Shown: positions 36,609 to 46,513, counted from the first letter of the stretch. The stretch is DNA of 64,000 nt from an uncultured Bacteroidales bacterium (GCA_902799355.1 CADCAG010000004.1:42772-106771); one strand, 5' to 3'. Program-made: numbers and translations. Notes: generated by a model from the sequence alone, not told the origin.

Positions 36609-39383
36609 TCACCACCACACCTGCTTACCATTTATATAAGTAAATGGTCGTTCTTCAACCCCCTTCGTTATGTCACTAAGAATGTAGAGACCTCCACTCG
36701 GCACATGGTCAAACGTGATGTCGTTCTCCGTAGCCATCTTTGTTGCTAAAACGTTCCAGCATCCATCTTGAAATATCTTCAGTTCGTACACATCGCCAAT
36801 TTCAATAGTATTACCATCGTTTCTCGGCATATACTTAATTTTAGAGATCGTGATAGGACGGCTGAATGCCAAGCCCACCCAATGCCCATCAGGACTATTA
36901 CCATGAAAACCTGTCAAGATATTACCATCAAATACAGTTTCCTTGCGTTGGCTCTCCACGCCTTCTGTACCAATAATTCGACCTGTCAACTTATGTCCTT
37001 CATCATCGTAAAATTCCAATTCGTTGATATTGCAATAAGATCCATTTGGACTCAGATAACGGACATATTTATAGGAATGTTTGTCCGTCACCTTACGCTC
37101 ATACCAACAACCTTCGGTGATACCTTCATGAGTGAAGAAGGTGACAGGTTTTTTAAATGAAAAATCATTGCAACCTTGGAACTTGCCATAACTCATTCTG
37201 AAATTGAAAAAATCCTCTCTACCAAAGAATGGATATTTTCTGAGCAGTGTCATCGTTTGCAGTTTTCTCTCATCATTCTTAATGTCTATGACTTTTCCTT
37301 CTGCTGTGATAAAGAAAGGATTTCCAACTGTCTTCAGTACTCCTTTATCCATTACTGCCGCCATATACAGGATGCGACGTCCCATTGATTTAAATATCGC
37401 TTTTCCATCAACTATTTTACCATAGTGTACTGGCACCCAGTCCTCCTTGTCGCTCACACAGATGTAAGCCACTTTGTGGTCGCGATATTTTTCAGGAATG
37501 TCTCTCCCCACATGGGTTGTCTCATAGTATTCGTCCGTCACATCAATAAAATCCGGTTGTCTGAAAAATGAATAGACACTTTCCTCACCAACAAAGTCTT
37601 TCATCATCTCCCTATTCAGACGGAATCGATGTCTGAAGATTTTCGGTTTGAGGTAAGGATGATAATAATGAGCAGTGTCACCTGGCACACATCCCATATA
37701 GAAGGGTGTACCTTTTCCGTCAGGTAGGATTAGCACACACCAAGAATGAGAATTAGTTCGGTTTCCCCAATGAGGCGTAAAATCAATAGCTGTAGGGATA
37801 CCCATGGAGCGAGCCAAGGCAACTTCGAATGCTGATTCATCACGACATTTTCCCGTTCGTTGTCTGCATAACTGCTCCAATGTAGGCGGTATGCCACCTG
37901 TTTGACCAATAAACTCAAACTGACTACACATATCCGTCACCTTGACAGCTTTCGAGGCAGCACTACCCAACCTAAAGAAATAGTTGGCTATCGGATTATG
38001 ACCCTTTTTCGTGATTCTCCATTTCTGAGACGCTTTGCCCATATAGATGTTTTGGACAACAATATCTTCACCAGTTTCATTGTCCTTCGATGCTTCCCAA
38101 AACATGCCAGTATCCTTGTTCATTATTTTGTACAAGCCTCCCTCTACTGGTATGAATGCCCATTTCTGATGAGCCGCACCAATATAATTATACTTACCAA
38201 CAGGCGCCATGGTATCAAGTTTCACCCAACGGTCTTCCAGACACATATTTGCACTATCCTTGGGTGAAATCCTCCAATTTGAGAAGCCCAAATAGTCTAA
38301 TCTTAAAAGCAGCGTATTATCTTTGGCTGCATACTTTTTCAGTACGACAGGTTTCAGCATTGATGTCGCCAACGTGTCCATAGATACATATTGTCCAGTT
38401 TCTATATTCTGTATCTGACAATAGTTCTCGGAAAAATCCTCCGCACTCTTCGTATCAATGATTTCCATGCTTGATACCGTAATGTAGTCCAGTCCGATAG
38501 TGTCTTTTTCAAATGCCACTTTCAGTTCGTTGACGCCGCGTTTGAAGTCCATCTGAAATCCAAAACGAGTACTGCGAAACGTATGCATGTTTATCGTAGG
38601 TTCCAGATGTAATAACCCTATCTTTTTGCCATTCAAGCTAATTGCTGCTGTAGCTCTCCTCGCCACAGTGTTGTAGTGAAAGCGAATGAGCTTATGACTG
38701 GCCACCGGCGCATTAATTTTATATGTCACACTGGCCTGAGGTTTGTTGAGCATTACAACCTGTCCGTGAAACGCGCTGATTTCGTCTTTAACCTCCACTT
38801 TGTTACATTCACTTTCCGCAGCCACAATCTGTTGGCCTCGTGAACTCCACACGGAATTGTCATTCATATATGGATAGGTGTGCTTGATAAACTCACGCCA
38901 GTCACTCAATGGCTCGTTAGCCACCCGATATGGCAAGACATAGTCAAAAAACACAGATTTATCATATTCTTTGCACCACGTCGAAGCATTCCATGTATCA
39001 ACTGCCTGATTAATGGCACGAATGAGATAGTCGGCCTTCATTTTTGTGATGTCATTAGCATATTTCAATTTGCTTACGTCAATCTTTTTTCTTAATTCAT
39101 TCCATTTCTCGCCACGCTTTTCTTTAGGCTCTGCCCCCATCACATCATATGCCCGAATATATTTCTCTATGTCCTTCCCATAGAAAGTACCATGATATGG
39201 CATGTTTTCAATAAGGAAACATGCAGCCTCATATTTCAGCGGGTCTTTATCATCTTCAAAATGTGCCAAAACCTTTTCTAATTCCCGACGATTGTCTCCA
39301 GCCAAATCAAGACTTTGATCTAACGCATCATTACACGACATCAGAATGACGGAACACACCATCAAAGCAGCCATCTTTCTCAT
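36609..39383 (-). CDS. Multidomain transglutaminase-like lipoprotein
   Basis: A 924-residue lipoprotein (lipobox in VILMSCND). After a helical N-terminal region and a beta-sandwich (about 200-315) comes a ricin-type lectin region with two QxW repeats (HQKWAFIP, SQKWRITK). The transglutaminase core has GKCRDESAFEVALARSMGIP for the catalytic Cys and NSHSWCV for the His; an Asp follows in ILPDGKG. The C-terminal part (about 790-924) resembles a discoidin-like carbohydrate-binding domain. It could cross-link or cleave peptides at the cell surface. Its place between a propeller/NVEALA module and the TolC-like gene suggests a role in processing or anchoring exported peptide (inference). Confidence 0.8.
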   Translation of the reverse strand: MRKMAALMVCSVILMSCNDALDQSLDLAGDNRRELEKVLAHFEDDKDPLKYEAACFLIENMPYHGTFYGKDIEKYIRAYDVMGAEPKEKRGEKWNELRKKIDVSKLKYANDITKMKADYLIRAINQAVDTWNASTWCKEYDKSVFFDYVLPYRVANEPLSDWREFIKHTYPYMNDNSVWSSRGQQIVAAESECNKVEVKDEISAFHGQVVMLNKPQASVTYKINAPVASHKLIRFHYNTVARRATAAISLNGKKIGLLHLEPTINMHTFRSTRFGFQMDFKRGVNELKVAFEKDTIGLDYITVSSMEIIDTKSAEDFSENYCQIQNIETGQYVSMDTLATSMLKPVVLKKYAAKDNTLLLRLDYLGFSNWRISPKDSANMCLEDRWVKLDTMAPVGKYNYIGAAHQKWAFIPVEGGLYKIMNKDTGMFWEASKDNETGEDIVVQNIYMGKASQKWRITKKGHNPIANYFFRLGSAASKAVKVTDMCSQFEFIGQTGGIPPTLEQLCRQRTGKCRDESAFEVALARSMGIPTAIDFTPHWGNRTNSHSWCVLILPDGKGTPFYMGCVPGDTAHYYHPYLKPKIFRHRFRLNREMMKDFVGEESVYSFFRQPDFIDVTDEYYETTHVGRDIPEKYRDHKVAYICVSDKEDWVPVHYGKIVDGKAIFKSMGRRILYMAAVMDKGVLKTVGNPFFITAEGKVIDIKNDERKLQTMTLLRKYPFFGREDFFNFRMSYGKFQGCNDFSFKKPVTFFTHEGITEGCWYERKVTDKHSYKYVRYLSPNGSYCNINELEFYDDEGHKLTGRIIGTEGVESQRKETVFDGNILTGFHGNSPDGHWVGLAFSRPITISKIKYMPRNDGNTIEIGDVYELKIFQDGCWNVLATKMATENDITFDHVPSGGLYILSDITKGVEERPFTYINGKQVWW

Positions 39384-39524
39384 ACTATATTTTATTAAGA
39401 GATCATACTATTTTACATCTTTACACATATTCTTATTTCATTTTTTAAGGAAAAAATCAGTTCATAATGTTTCATCTGACGATAGAACAAATAAATAGAT
39501 AATCACCTTTCTTAATGAAGATTG

Positions 39525-40580
39525 TCATTGGGTTGATGCATCCAAATTGGTAATTCGATATTTTATTAACATCGAGCGATATAATTCAGGATTCTTAAAT
39601 AAGTATTTCGTTATTTCATAATTGACCAAAGCATAATAGCAGTTTTTATATTTCCACTGTGGAATAAAAGGAATGTTCGTACCATTCACCGAGAAACCAG
39701 CCATCTTTCCCGTGCTAGTAGAATAGCATACATATCTCTTTTCACGTCCTTCCAAGTAACTGATAATCAAATTATCTCGTCCCACAAAATAATCCATTGA
39801 GAATGTAAAATGCTTTGACCACATGTCCGAGGTCTTCTTAATCTTCTTTGGAGTACTATTTTTCCCGAAGTCAAATATGTATTTGGGAATACATTTCCCA
39901 TTGGCCCACTGAAAAACGGTATCCGAATACTCCGCCTTTATGTATACATTATTGTTTTCATCTCTGGTAAAAATATTGCTTTTTGATGACGTATCTACAA
40001 TATAATTTGCCATATAGTGTGTATAAATCAATTTCCCTGCGTCTGTAATAAAATGTACTGCAGGTCGGTATTCAGAATAACATAGAAACCCTCCATCTAC
40101 TTTAGTAAACCGTTCGAATCCACATGGCATATCAATACTTCCTTTAAAGGATAGACTGCTATCCATCTTAACCATCTTATTTGATCCTGCATCAAAAACG
40201 TAAACTAGAGAAGAGTCTGCTGCTAATGCTAATGGCTGAACCAACTCCTGAAGAGAATGTCCAATCTGTCTCTTTTGCCTGATAATCTTTCCATCTCTCA
40301 AATCGATGCAAGAGATGGCTTTGTTATTGTCCAGCATATAGCAGTAATTACCAATTTGCACAATATCCACCATCTCACTGATTATAGGCATCGTATCAAT
40401 TAAAACCAACTCAGATTCTATTTTAATATAATCATCCATGCCTACACGATTCGGAGTATCGGTAACATGAATCAAAACAGACGAATCATAGTCCTTGCTT
40501 GCATTCGTACATGATAGGGTAGCAGTGAATGCAATACATGACATAAGTATAGATTTGTTCAGAAACTTTTTTGTTTTCAT
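39525..40580 (-). CDS. Six-bladed beta-propeller lipoprotein (module 1)
   Basis: A surface or periplasmic lipoprotein of the six-bladed propeller family that accompanies NVEALA peptides in Bacteroidales. I place the start at MKTKKFLNKSILMSC (40580), since this gives a clean signal with lipobox TLSC; an upstream ATG at 40619 does not. Blade-like repeats include GNYCYMLDNNKAISCIDLRDGKIIRQ, SLVYVFDAGSNKMVKMDSSL and KRYVCYSTSTGKMAGF. The family is thought to bind ligands rather than catalyse. It starts 83 bases after its NVEALA gene and leads into the transglutaminase-like gene 142 bases on. Confidence 0.85.
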   Translation of the reverse strand: MKTKKFLNKSILMSCIAFTATLSCTNASKDYDSSVLIHVTDTPNRVGMDDYIKIESELVLIDTMPIISEMVDIVQIGNYCYMLDNNKAISCIDLRDGKIIRQKRQIGHSLQELVQPLALAADSSLVYVFDAGSNKMVKMDSSLSFKGSIDMPCGFERFTKVDGGFLCYSEYRPAVHFITDAGKLIYTHYMANYIVDTSSKSNIFTRDENNNVYIKAEYSDTVFQWANGKCIPKYIFDFGKNSTPKKIKKTSDMWSKHFTFSMDYFVGRDNLIISYLEGREKRYVCYSTSTGKMAGFSVNGTNIPFIPQWKYKNCYYALVNYEITKYLFKNPELYRSMLIKYRITNLDASTQ

Positions 40581-40662
40581 ATAACTCAATTTTATAGCAT
40601 TTGCATCTGAACATAACAATAATATTTGTCACATTCAAATGCAAAAGCTATGAGATTTGTAA

Positions 40663-41040
40663 TTATAATTGGGTTAGATCTACTGTACATGTTTGAAAAC
40701 CATGAGAATGGCAACTATTGGCATAATATCCTTCTTTCTTGGCCTGTTTAATTGCTTCTTCTGAATTACATATTCTAGGTGAACATTTCCCTTCAAAAAT
40801 AGTCTTACTGTATATCGGATAACCCTGTGGAGTAAAACCTATAAGCGCGGGTATATGAGTGTTCCTCCATTTCATCGTAGAAACACCACCATAATCTGCC
40901 AATGCTTCAATGTTTTCCTCCAATAAGGGATTTGCGAATGCCAACTGTTGATTCTGATACTGGTTATAAGATACATAACCCATTGTAGCTGATACAGCTA
41001 GAATTGCCACAGCAAATGTGGACTTAAAATACTTTTTCAT
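40663..41040 (-). CDS. NVEALA-type pre-peptide 1
   Basis: A 125-residue exported precursor. It has a basic start MKKYFKS, a hydrophobic segment (about 8-24), an Asn/Gln-rich linker and the family motif ENIEALAD (43-49). The C-terminal part of about 77 residues contains four Cys (GKCSPRIC and NSCHSHGFQTC). Its N-terminal 48 residues are almost identical to those of pre-peptide 4, whereas the C-terminal parts are unrelated, as in families with a conserved leader and a variable product. A conserved sequence element precedes it. The function of NVEALA proteins is not established. Confidence 0.88.
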   Translation of the reverse strand: MKKYFKSTFAVAILAVSATMGYVSYNQYQNQQLAFANPLLEENIEALADYGGVSTMKWRNTHIPALIGFTPQGYPIYSKTIFEGKCSPRICNSEEAIKQAKKEGYYANSCHSHGFQTCTVDLTQL

Positions 41041-41061
41041 TTTTGTTTTTTTAATTTCTTT

Positions 41062-41099
41062 CCTACTCTAAGTTTTCGGATTCCCTCCTTTTTACTTGT
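41062..41099 (-). repeat. Conserved element upstream of NVEALA gene 1
   Basis: On the - strand this 38-base stretch is nearly identical to 46547-46584 (35 of 38 by eye) and partly matches 49369-49412. The shared core is GGAGGGAATCCGAAAACT followed by AGnGTAGG. Here it also encodes the last residues (RRESENLE) and stop of the upstream membrane protein. The spacing to the NVEALA start is about 22 bases. Confidence 0.75.
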
Positions 41100-42880
41100 C
41101 TGGTCAAGATATCATCATTCGATTGCTTTTTCTTATTCTTGTTTCCTGAAGGTGTTATTAGTTCGCTCGCATCTTCTTTCATTTCCATCACTGCTGGTGA
41201 CATCACTTTCGGGGTGAATGCTATGATTTCCCGTGCCTTTCGGTCCATTCGAACGACATCGCCAATTCTTTCGTAGAGCCTCATCTGTCGATAGAGTGGA
41301 TAGATGCGATTGGGTTGTAGCAGAAAAGCCTGAAGATAGAACGAATCGGCCTCGGCATAGAGGCTCATGTCCTCATAGTTGCGTCCCATTACCACATAAG
41401 CCATAGGGTCTGTGTCGAGTTGTGTCTCCATCCTTAGGATGGCATTGCTATCATTATATCGTCCTGCCTCGCGCAATGTCTTTGCGAATCCGAAGAGGTA
41501 TTCACGATTGTCGTTCATTTCAGGTAATAATTCATAATAGTCATCAATGAAAACTGCTTCATGAATGTAGGCAAAGCTCTCTGCACCTTTCACAATATTC
41601 TTGCGTCGGTCCACCTCACGGTTCATAACGATGGTCAATCCTACTGGTATTAACACACACACTGTCGCTATCATTTTTTTCCATAGACTCCATTCACTAT
41701 TCGTAGTTTCGTAGCTTGCAGCCATCGCAACAAACCAACTGGCCAGTATCATAAATGGAAACAGATGAAAGGGATAGGAAAACAGGGCTGCTATGTAGAG
41801 GGCTGTCATGGCATAGACAATGGGAGAATTCTCCTTGGCCAAACGCCATAGCGACCACCCCACCACATTTAGTAACAAGACGATTCCGACGATGCCGTGT
41901 TCAACTATTACTTTAACATATTCGTTGAATGCCATATCAGTCGTCCCCACACAGTCCACAAATTTTGAGTCGGGATGGACTGCGAAATATTTCATCTGAC
42001 CCTGCGCCAAAGCCTGCATGTATCCGCCAGTCCCACATCCCCACCAGGGATGCTCCTTCCATTCATTCATAGCCACCATGTTCATTAGCGTCCTGCTGTC
42101 TGCCGACCCACGTTTGATGAGATAGAGTCCAGCCACAATGCTAAGTATCACTGCCAAGCTGATTTTCCAATGACGGAGGCAGAATGACCTGAACAAAAGC
42201 ACGACCACAATCCCATAGGCCAGCAGAGCCGTTCTGCTCCATGCTGCAGGCATAATGATTAACATCGGTATCATGGAACACCCAATTACTCTGTCATGAG
42301 TCTGATGATAATAACAGGTACAAGCCGACAACATCACGGCAATATAGATGCTCATTGGCCCAGAATTGAGGAATGTGCCCGTCATTTGTTCCCTAGTACC
42401 CCCCATATCCACCAGTCCTGCCAGTTGCAACATCCCCACGATGGATTCGTATACTCCTGCAGTCGCCATGGCATACACCATTCCTTTTATCGGCAGCTTG
42501 CCACCCATGATGATTCGTGCAAAGACATACATTGCTCCGCATTCCATTGTTATGATTACCTGATGAGCCACAGGGAAATGGGACAAAAAGATAGTGTTCA
42601 CCATATAGTACACCATAGCCGTCATCACCAGCGTGTCGACTACGCCCCACTTCGTCATTTGTTTTCTCTTACAAACACAGACTAAGGCCATCAGTCCCAT
42701 CATGGTGATGCACCATCCTGCCGCACTTTCTTGTTCAGACCAGCCTTTCCTATAGCGAACCAGTGTCAGAACCATCACACAACAGACGGCTAGCAAAACT
42801 GTCCATTCCGTTTTCACGATGCCTGCCATCAGGCATCTAACGTTTATATTCTTCACAACCTCTTCAGCATTCTGTCCCAT
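41063..42880 (-). CDS. O-antigen-ligase-like membrane protein with TPR C-terminus
   Basis: A 605-residue inner-membrane protein with about twelve hydrophobic segments over residues 20-420. It includes the Wzy/WaaL-type periplasmic motif MNEWKEHPWWGCGTGGYMQALAQGQ and VGTTDMAFNEYVKVIVEHGIVG. A soluble tail of TPR-like helices follows (about 450-570: GRYNDSNAILRMETQLDTDPMAYVVMGRNYEDMSLYAEADSFYLQAFLLQP). This O-antigen-ligase-plus-TPR form occurs in Bacteroidales outside polysaccharide loci, here inside a peptide cluster. It could glycosylate or otherwise modify the product. Its start overlaps the signal peptidase gene by 28 bases; an internal Met 17 codons on is an alternative start. Confidence 0.8.
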   Translation of the reverse strand: MGQNAEEVVKNINVRCLMAGIVKTEWTVLLAVCCVMVLTLVRYRKGWSEQESAAGWCITMMGLMALVCVCKRKQMTKWGVVDTLVMTAMVYYMVNTIFLSHFPVAHQVIITMECGAMYVFARIIMGGKLPIKGMVYAMATAGVYESIVGMLQLAGLVDMGGTREQMTGTFLNSGPMSIYIAVMLSACTCYYHQTHDRVIGCSMIPMLIIMPAAWSRTALLAYGIVVVLLFRSFCLRHWKISLAVILSIVAGLYLIKRGSADSRTLMNMVAMNEWKEHPWWGCGTGGYMQALAQGQMKYFAVHPDSKFVDCVGTTDMAFNEYVKVIVEHGIVGIVLLLNVVGWSLWRLAKENSPIVYAMTALYIAALFSYPFHLFPFMILASWFVAMAASYETTNSEWSLWKKMIATVCVLIPVGLTIVMNREVDRRKNIVKGAESFAYIHEAVFIDDYYELLPEMNDNREYLFGFAKTLREAGRYNDSNAILRMETQLDTDPMAYVVMGRNYEDMSLYAEADSFYLQAFLLQPNRIYPLYRQMRLYERIGDVVRMDRKAREIIAFTPKVMSPAVMEMKEDASELITPSGNKNKKKQSNDDILTRQVKRRESENLE

Positions 42881-43776
42881 CTGATCTTTTTTGTCTCCTT
42901 GTCTCTCGAATAACTAATCATCTTCACAACTCCTACGACATAATCCTCAGGCACCAGCCCCCAGAATCTGGAATCAACCGACCCCAGCACATTGTCACCA
43001 CCCATAAAGAAATAATTATCCTTGAAGATGTAGTTCGCTATAGTCCGCCCGCCCAGCATGGCGGAGTCCACTTCCCAATTCCAGATAAGTTCTTTACCCG
43101 TTTCTTTTTTGACGATGTCATGATAGAGGGTTACGTCGTTGGGACGGAACTTGATTACGTCGCCCTTTCTCGGAATGTAATACGGCCCCATGTTCTTCAC
43201 AGTCCATTGTTCAGGCATGAGCCATGCGGTGATGAACTCGCCACGAGCCATAAGTACGGAGTCGGGGGTCGCGGACAGCTTTTCCTGATTTTCAATCACT
43301 CCAAGTGTCCCATCATAGTTATTATTACGATAGATACCGTTTTCCACATATAGTGTATCGCCTGGCAATGCCAGTATGCGCTTGCACCACACATTGTTAA
43401 TCTCAAAACAGATATCGTTCCATTCTGGACGAGGAAAATTGAACACGACAATATCATTATGTTGCAGTGTACATCGCCCCTTTGTTCTGAAACATTGAAG
43501 CCGTTGCCCCCCCTTTTTGAAGTTGAAGTCAGTATAGATGCGTGCCCCCATAATAGTTTTGTCTATTATAACCCTGTCACCAGGAATCAATGTTGGCATC
43601 ATAGAAGATGTAGGAATAACAAACTGGTCAGCTACTAATATGAGAATTGTATAATGCACTAACAGATAAACTGTATATATGCATAATAAGGCAGAAACTG
43701 CCACAAGTAGTTTTTTCCTATGTCGGTTACACCAAATAGAGTGTTTCTCCAAGACAACAAACGCTATCAACATCAT
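42853..43776 (-). CDS. Dedicated type I signal peptidase (S26)
   Basis: A 307-residue membrane serine protease that cuts exported precursors. One membrane segment spans about 23-48. The catalytic Ser lies in IPTSSMMPTLIPGDRV, the catalytic Lys in WCKRILALPGD, and the conserved late box in GGDNVLGSVDSRFWGLVPE; all are present, so it should be active. It differs from a housekeeping LepB mainly by its context: it lies between NVEALA genes and overlaps the next gene. The likely substrates are the neighbouring pre-peptides, whose motif ends in a perfect A-x-A site (inference). The 194 bases upstream contain no clear promoter. Confidence 0.88.
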   Translation of the reverse strand: MMLIAFVVLEKHSIWCNRHRKKLLVAVSALLCIYTVYLLVHYTILILVADQFVIPTSSMMPTLIPGDRVIIDKTIMGARIYTDFNFKKGGQRLQCFRTKGRCTLQHNDIVVFNFPRPEWNDICFEINNVWCKRILALPGDTLYVENGIYRNNNYDGTLGVIENQEKLSATPDSVLMARGEFITAWLMPEQWTVKNMGPYYIPRKGDVIKFRPNDVTLYHDIVKKETGKELIWNWEVDSAMLGGRTIANYIFKDNYFFMGGDNVLGSVDSRFWGLVPEDYVVGVVKMISYSRDKETKKIRWDRMLKRL

Positions 43777-43970
43777 CTGCTTTTGGCTTCCTAATTAACT
43801 TTCTGATCTTTTCACTAGGCAATCTTGAACACATCATTACTGCAAACATTAATACATACAGACACAGCATCCATCAATATGATTCGATGCTTTCCAAGTA
43901 GTCAGATGGAAAAACGTATTAAGACCAATCAGAAAAAAGAAACGAAAAATACTATACTTATATAACAATT

Positions 43971-44351
43971 CTATTTCTCAAACCAATCACTCATTATGCA
44001 ATAATAATTATTATAAGCGTAATGTACATCTTCACCTTTACGCCCTCGGCAATATGTTCCATATCCTGTACAAGGCGAATCGCATGAAATCCTATGATAA
44101 TAACAAGTTAATGAATCTTTCATTTCACCATTATCCGTAAATACCTTATCATAAAAAGGGTCGGCAACGTCTTTTATGTTTGCATATTTCTGACTATAAC
44201 CGCCTTCAGGTTCTGTACTTAAGGCCTCGACATTAGCATCAACTAACTTCGAAGTAATAGAATGATTTCTTACCAATGATAATGTAAAAACCATTACAAG
44301 TGAATATATCACTAAAGAAATGGACAAAATTTTGTAATTCAATTTTTTCAT
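43971..44351 (-). CDS. NVEALA-type pre-peptide 2
   Basis: A 126-residue exported precursor: MKKLNYK start, hydrophobic segment (about 8-26), motif DANVEALS (38-45). The C-terminal part has five Cys (LTCYYHRISCDSPCTGYGTYC and NNYYC) and is rich in Tyr. The leader differs from the other three and the gene lacks the shared upstream element. Instead it follows the thioredoxin-like gene by two bases, so it is translated as part of module 2. Confidence 0.83.
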   Translation of the reverse strand: MKKLNYKILSISLVIYSLVMVFTLSLVRNHSITSKLVDANVEALSTEPEGGYSQKYANIKDVADPFYDKVFTDNGEMKDSLTCYYHRISCDSPCTGYGTYCRGRKGEDVHYAYNNYYCIMSDWFEK

Positions 44352-44353
44352 CT

Positions 44354-44950
44354 TTAATTAATATTTGAATGTGAATCCTGTATCTTTTTTTTCAATATTG
44401 AATAGAATATCTGTTCAAGTTTTTTATTTTCAGCTATGTTTCCTACAAAAACAATTTTATTATTATGGTTTAACATTAAATAATGATAGACATTCTGAGA
44501 TGGGATGAAATTATTTTCTGAAATAAAGACATTGCAAGTGTCAACTAATATCGAATGCCTCAAATTACAATTGCGATATAATTCTTTCATATAAGACAAC
44601 TCTTTCGTTGCAAATATAAAATAGAAATCCACCTGTTTTATTATCTCAAGATTCAGATAATCATTCCATTCAAATAAACTTTTCATTCTACATGAAGAAC
44701 ATTCAGTAGAATCAAAGAAGATGATGAACTTATAGCTTGACGCCTTATCATTGTATGGGCTTTTTTCACACTGTCTATTATCGAGGCACACCATGGATTT
44801 TTTGCTTAAAATTATCTGTTTGCCAATTAGACCATTTAATACGTCTTCAACAGTTTTGTTTTTAGTACAAGAGGACAAACCTACAGCAATGGAAGTGAGT
44901 ATCATAAAAAAGAATACTAACAAAGCAATTCTTATAATATTTGTTCTCAT
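44354..44950 (-). CDS. Thioredoxin-like lipoprotein with CxxC (module 2)
   Basis: A 198-residue lipoprotein (lipobox GLSSC). The fold reads as thioredoxin-like: YKFIIFFDSTECSSCRMKSLFEW carries a C-S-S-C active site after a strand, followed by IIKQVDFYFIFATKE and a late NNKIVFVGNI strand. It would act as a periplasmic oxidoreductase. It overlaps the propeller gene upstream by four bases and precedes pre-peptide 2 by two bases, which ties it to the Cys-containing peptides. Confidence 0.8.
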   Translation of the reverse strand: MRTNIIRIALLVFFFMILTSIAVGLSSCTKNKTVEDVLNGLIGKQIILSKKSMVCLDNRQCEKSPYNDKASSYKFIIFFDSTECSSCRMKSLFEWNDYLNLEIIKQVDFYFIFATKELSYMKELYRNCNLRHSILVDTCNVFISENNFIPSQNVYHYLMLNHNNKIVFVGNIAENKKLEQIFYSILKKKIQDSHSNIN

Positions 44951-46092
44951 TCTCTAAATTTGTATAAAAAGAGTATCGGGTTGCAGGGTTCCTTTATCTC
45001 ATTCATAAGAGTAACAAGTTTCCTGCTTAGTTTATTTCTAACTTCTTGCTTATCTGAAATTATTTTTTTTAAAGACTCTATTTCAGATTCTTGCAGATAA
45101 AAACACACATCGTAATCGCCATAGCCCTCAAGTGGACGGAACATCCTCATAGGCATGCCTAATTCTGTATTTTTTATCGATGAATATCTGTTACAGATTA
45201 ATCCATCTTTGATAACAATGTCCCATAAATTAGTTGAGAACATTAAATTACTCCCATTATAGACAACATTTGAGAAACCATAAATTTTATTCTCTTTCAA
45301 ACATTTATTCAATAAATCTGAGCAATCATACTTAACATCTTTGTTTTCTGGCAGAAGAGTGAATTTATCAGGAGTAAGATAATAGGATTTTACTATCTCT
45401 CCTTGACTTAAATCATATATGTTTCTATCAAATTTTCTCACAAACGAGCAATGTCCGTGATTACTAAAAATACTATTCCCTAAACTACAATATGGTGCAT
45501 ACTCAGTTTCAAAAGGTAAAATGTGACTTAAGTTACCTGTTTTTTTGTCTATGGCATCAATTGTATATCCACATTTTCTTCCTTCAATGTAAGTTACATG
45601 ATAAAGATATATGTTTGAAGAATCAACAGATATATTCGAATAATAGTCGGAAAGGTCTATTTTTGAAACAAAAGCACCATCTGTTGTATATGTACAAACA
45701 GCAGAAGGGGCAGTAAGAAATAATAAACGATTAGAATCCTTATCGTAAGAAAAGTCCACTAATTGTACATATTCTCCATGACCTCTTCCCTGTTTATTAA
45801 TAGTTCTAAGATGTTGCCCTTTTTTGCTTACGACATTAACTTCGTTTTTTAAGCTATTGAGGATAAACAGTGTATCATCAGAACAGTATATTCGTGCCAT
45901 ATCACCGATTACTATATTTTTGTCATTTTCTATTACTACAGTATGTGCATTTGAAAAAAACACAGTATCTTCAACTTGCGAAATGGGTTGATTTATTTCT
46001 ATTTTTTCCAGGACACCAGTTACTGTATTTACATTAGCACAAGATGTTAAGCCAATAATTGTGCAAGCAAAAAAGTTACGTTTGAATTTCAT
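44947..46092 (-). CDS. Six-bladed beta-propeller lipoprotein (module 2)
   Basis: A 381-residue lipoprotein with lipobox IIGLTSCAN. It is strand-rich with propeller repeats, for example MARIYCSDDTLFILNSLKNEVNVVSKKGQHLRTI and GRGHGEYVQLVDFSYDKDSNRLLFL, the characteristic GxGxGEYxxxxDF segment of this family. It lies 25 bases after pre-peptide 3 and overlaps the thioredoxin-like gene. The likely role is ligand binding or scaffolding in the periplasm or at the cell surface. Confidence 0.85.
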   Translation of the reverse strand: MKFKRNFFACTIIGLTSCANVNTVTGVLEKIEINQPISQVEDTVFFSNAHTVVIENDKNIVIGDMARIYCSDDTLFILNSLKNEVNVVSKKGQHLRTINKQGRGHGEYVQLVDFSYDKDSNRLLFLTAPSAVCTYTTDGAFVSKIDLSDYYSNISVDSSNIYLYHVTYIEGRKCGYTIDAIDKKTGNLSHILPFETEYAPYCSLGNSIFSNHGHCSFVRKFDRNIYDLSQGEIVKSYYLTPDKFTLLPENKDVKYDCSDLLNKCLKENKIYGFSNVVYNGSNLMFSTNLWDIVIKDGLICNRYSSIKNTELGMPMRMFRPLEGYGDYDVCFYLQESEIESLKKIISDKQEVRNKLSRKLVTLMNEIKEPCNPILFLYKFRE

Positions 46093-46117
46093 ATTTTAAT
46101 CTTTGTCTTAATTAACG

Positions 46118-46513
46118 CTATTTAAATATTTCAGAAAATGGACAAATAAAACTATAAGTCTTGCTATCGTATTTTTCCAAATGTGTATTATCACCTTCCG
46201 TAAAACATGTGTGTGTACCATTGGCATCTTTATTATAACATAATACAACATGTTTAACAAATAAATATGCTGTAGAAAGAAGTTCTCCGTTTTCACCATA
46301 TGCTTCGATTTTACCTATTGGATCAAATCTTGATGTGAAATTAAGGTATTTGTCATACACCCCGGTTTCTGGATCTTCAGCCAACGCTTCAATATTAGTC
46401 ATATACAACGAAACATATCGTCCACGTTGATACTTACAAGATAACACATGAACAATGGTTGCTGATGCTACAACTATTGCCACGACAAGTGTGGATTTTA
46501 AAGACTTTTTCAT
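46118..46513 (-). CDS. NVEALA-type pre-peptide 3
   Basis: A 131-residue exported precursor: MKKSLKSTLVVAIVVASAT start, one Cys just after the hydrophobic segment, and motif TNIEALAED (39-47). Three further Cys (VVLCYNK, THTCFTE, FICPFSE) lie in a C-terminal part unrelated to the other peptides. The conserved upstream element lies 34 bases before its start. The first gene of module 2. Confidence 0.85.
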   Translation of the reverse strand: MKKSLKSTLVVAIVVASATIVHVLSCKYQRGRYVSLYMTNIEALAEDPETGVYDKYLNFTSRFDPIGKIEAYGENGELLSTAYLFVKHVVLCYNKDANGTHTCFTEGDNTHLEKYDSKTYSFICPFSEIFK

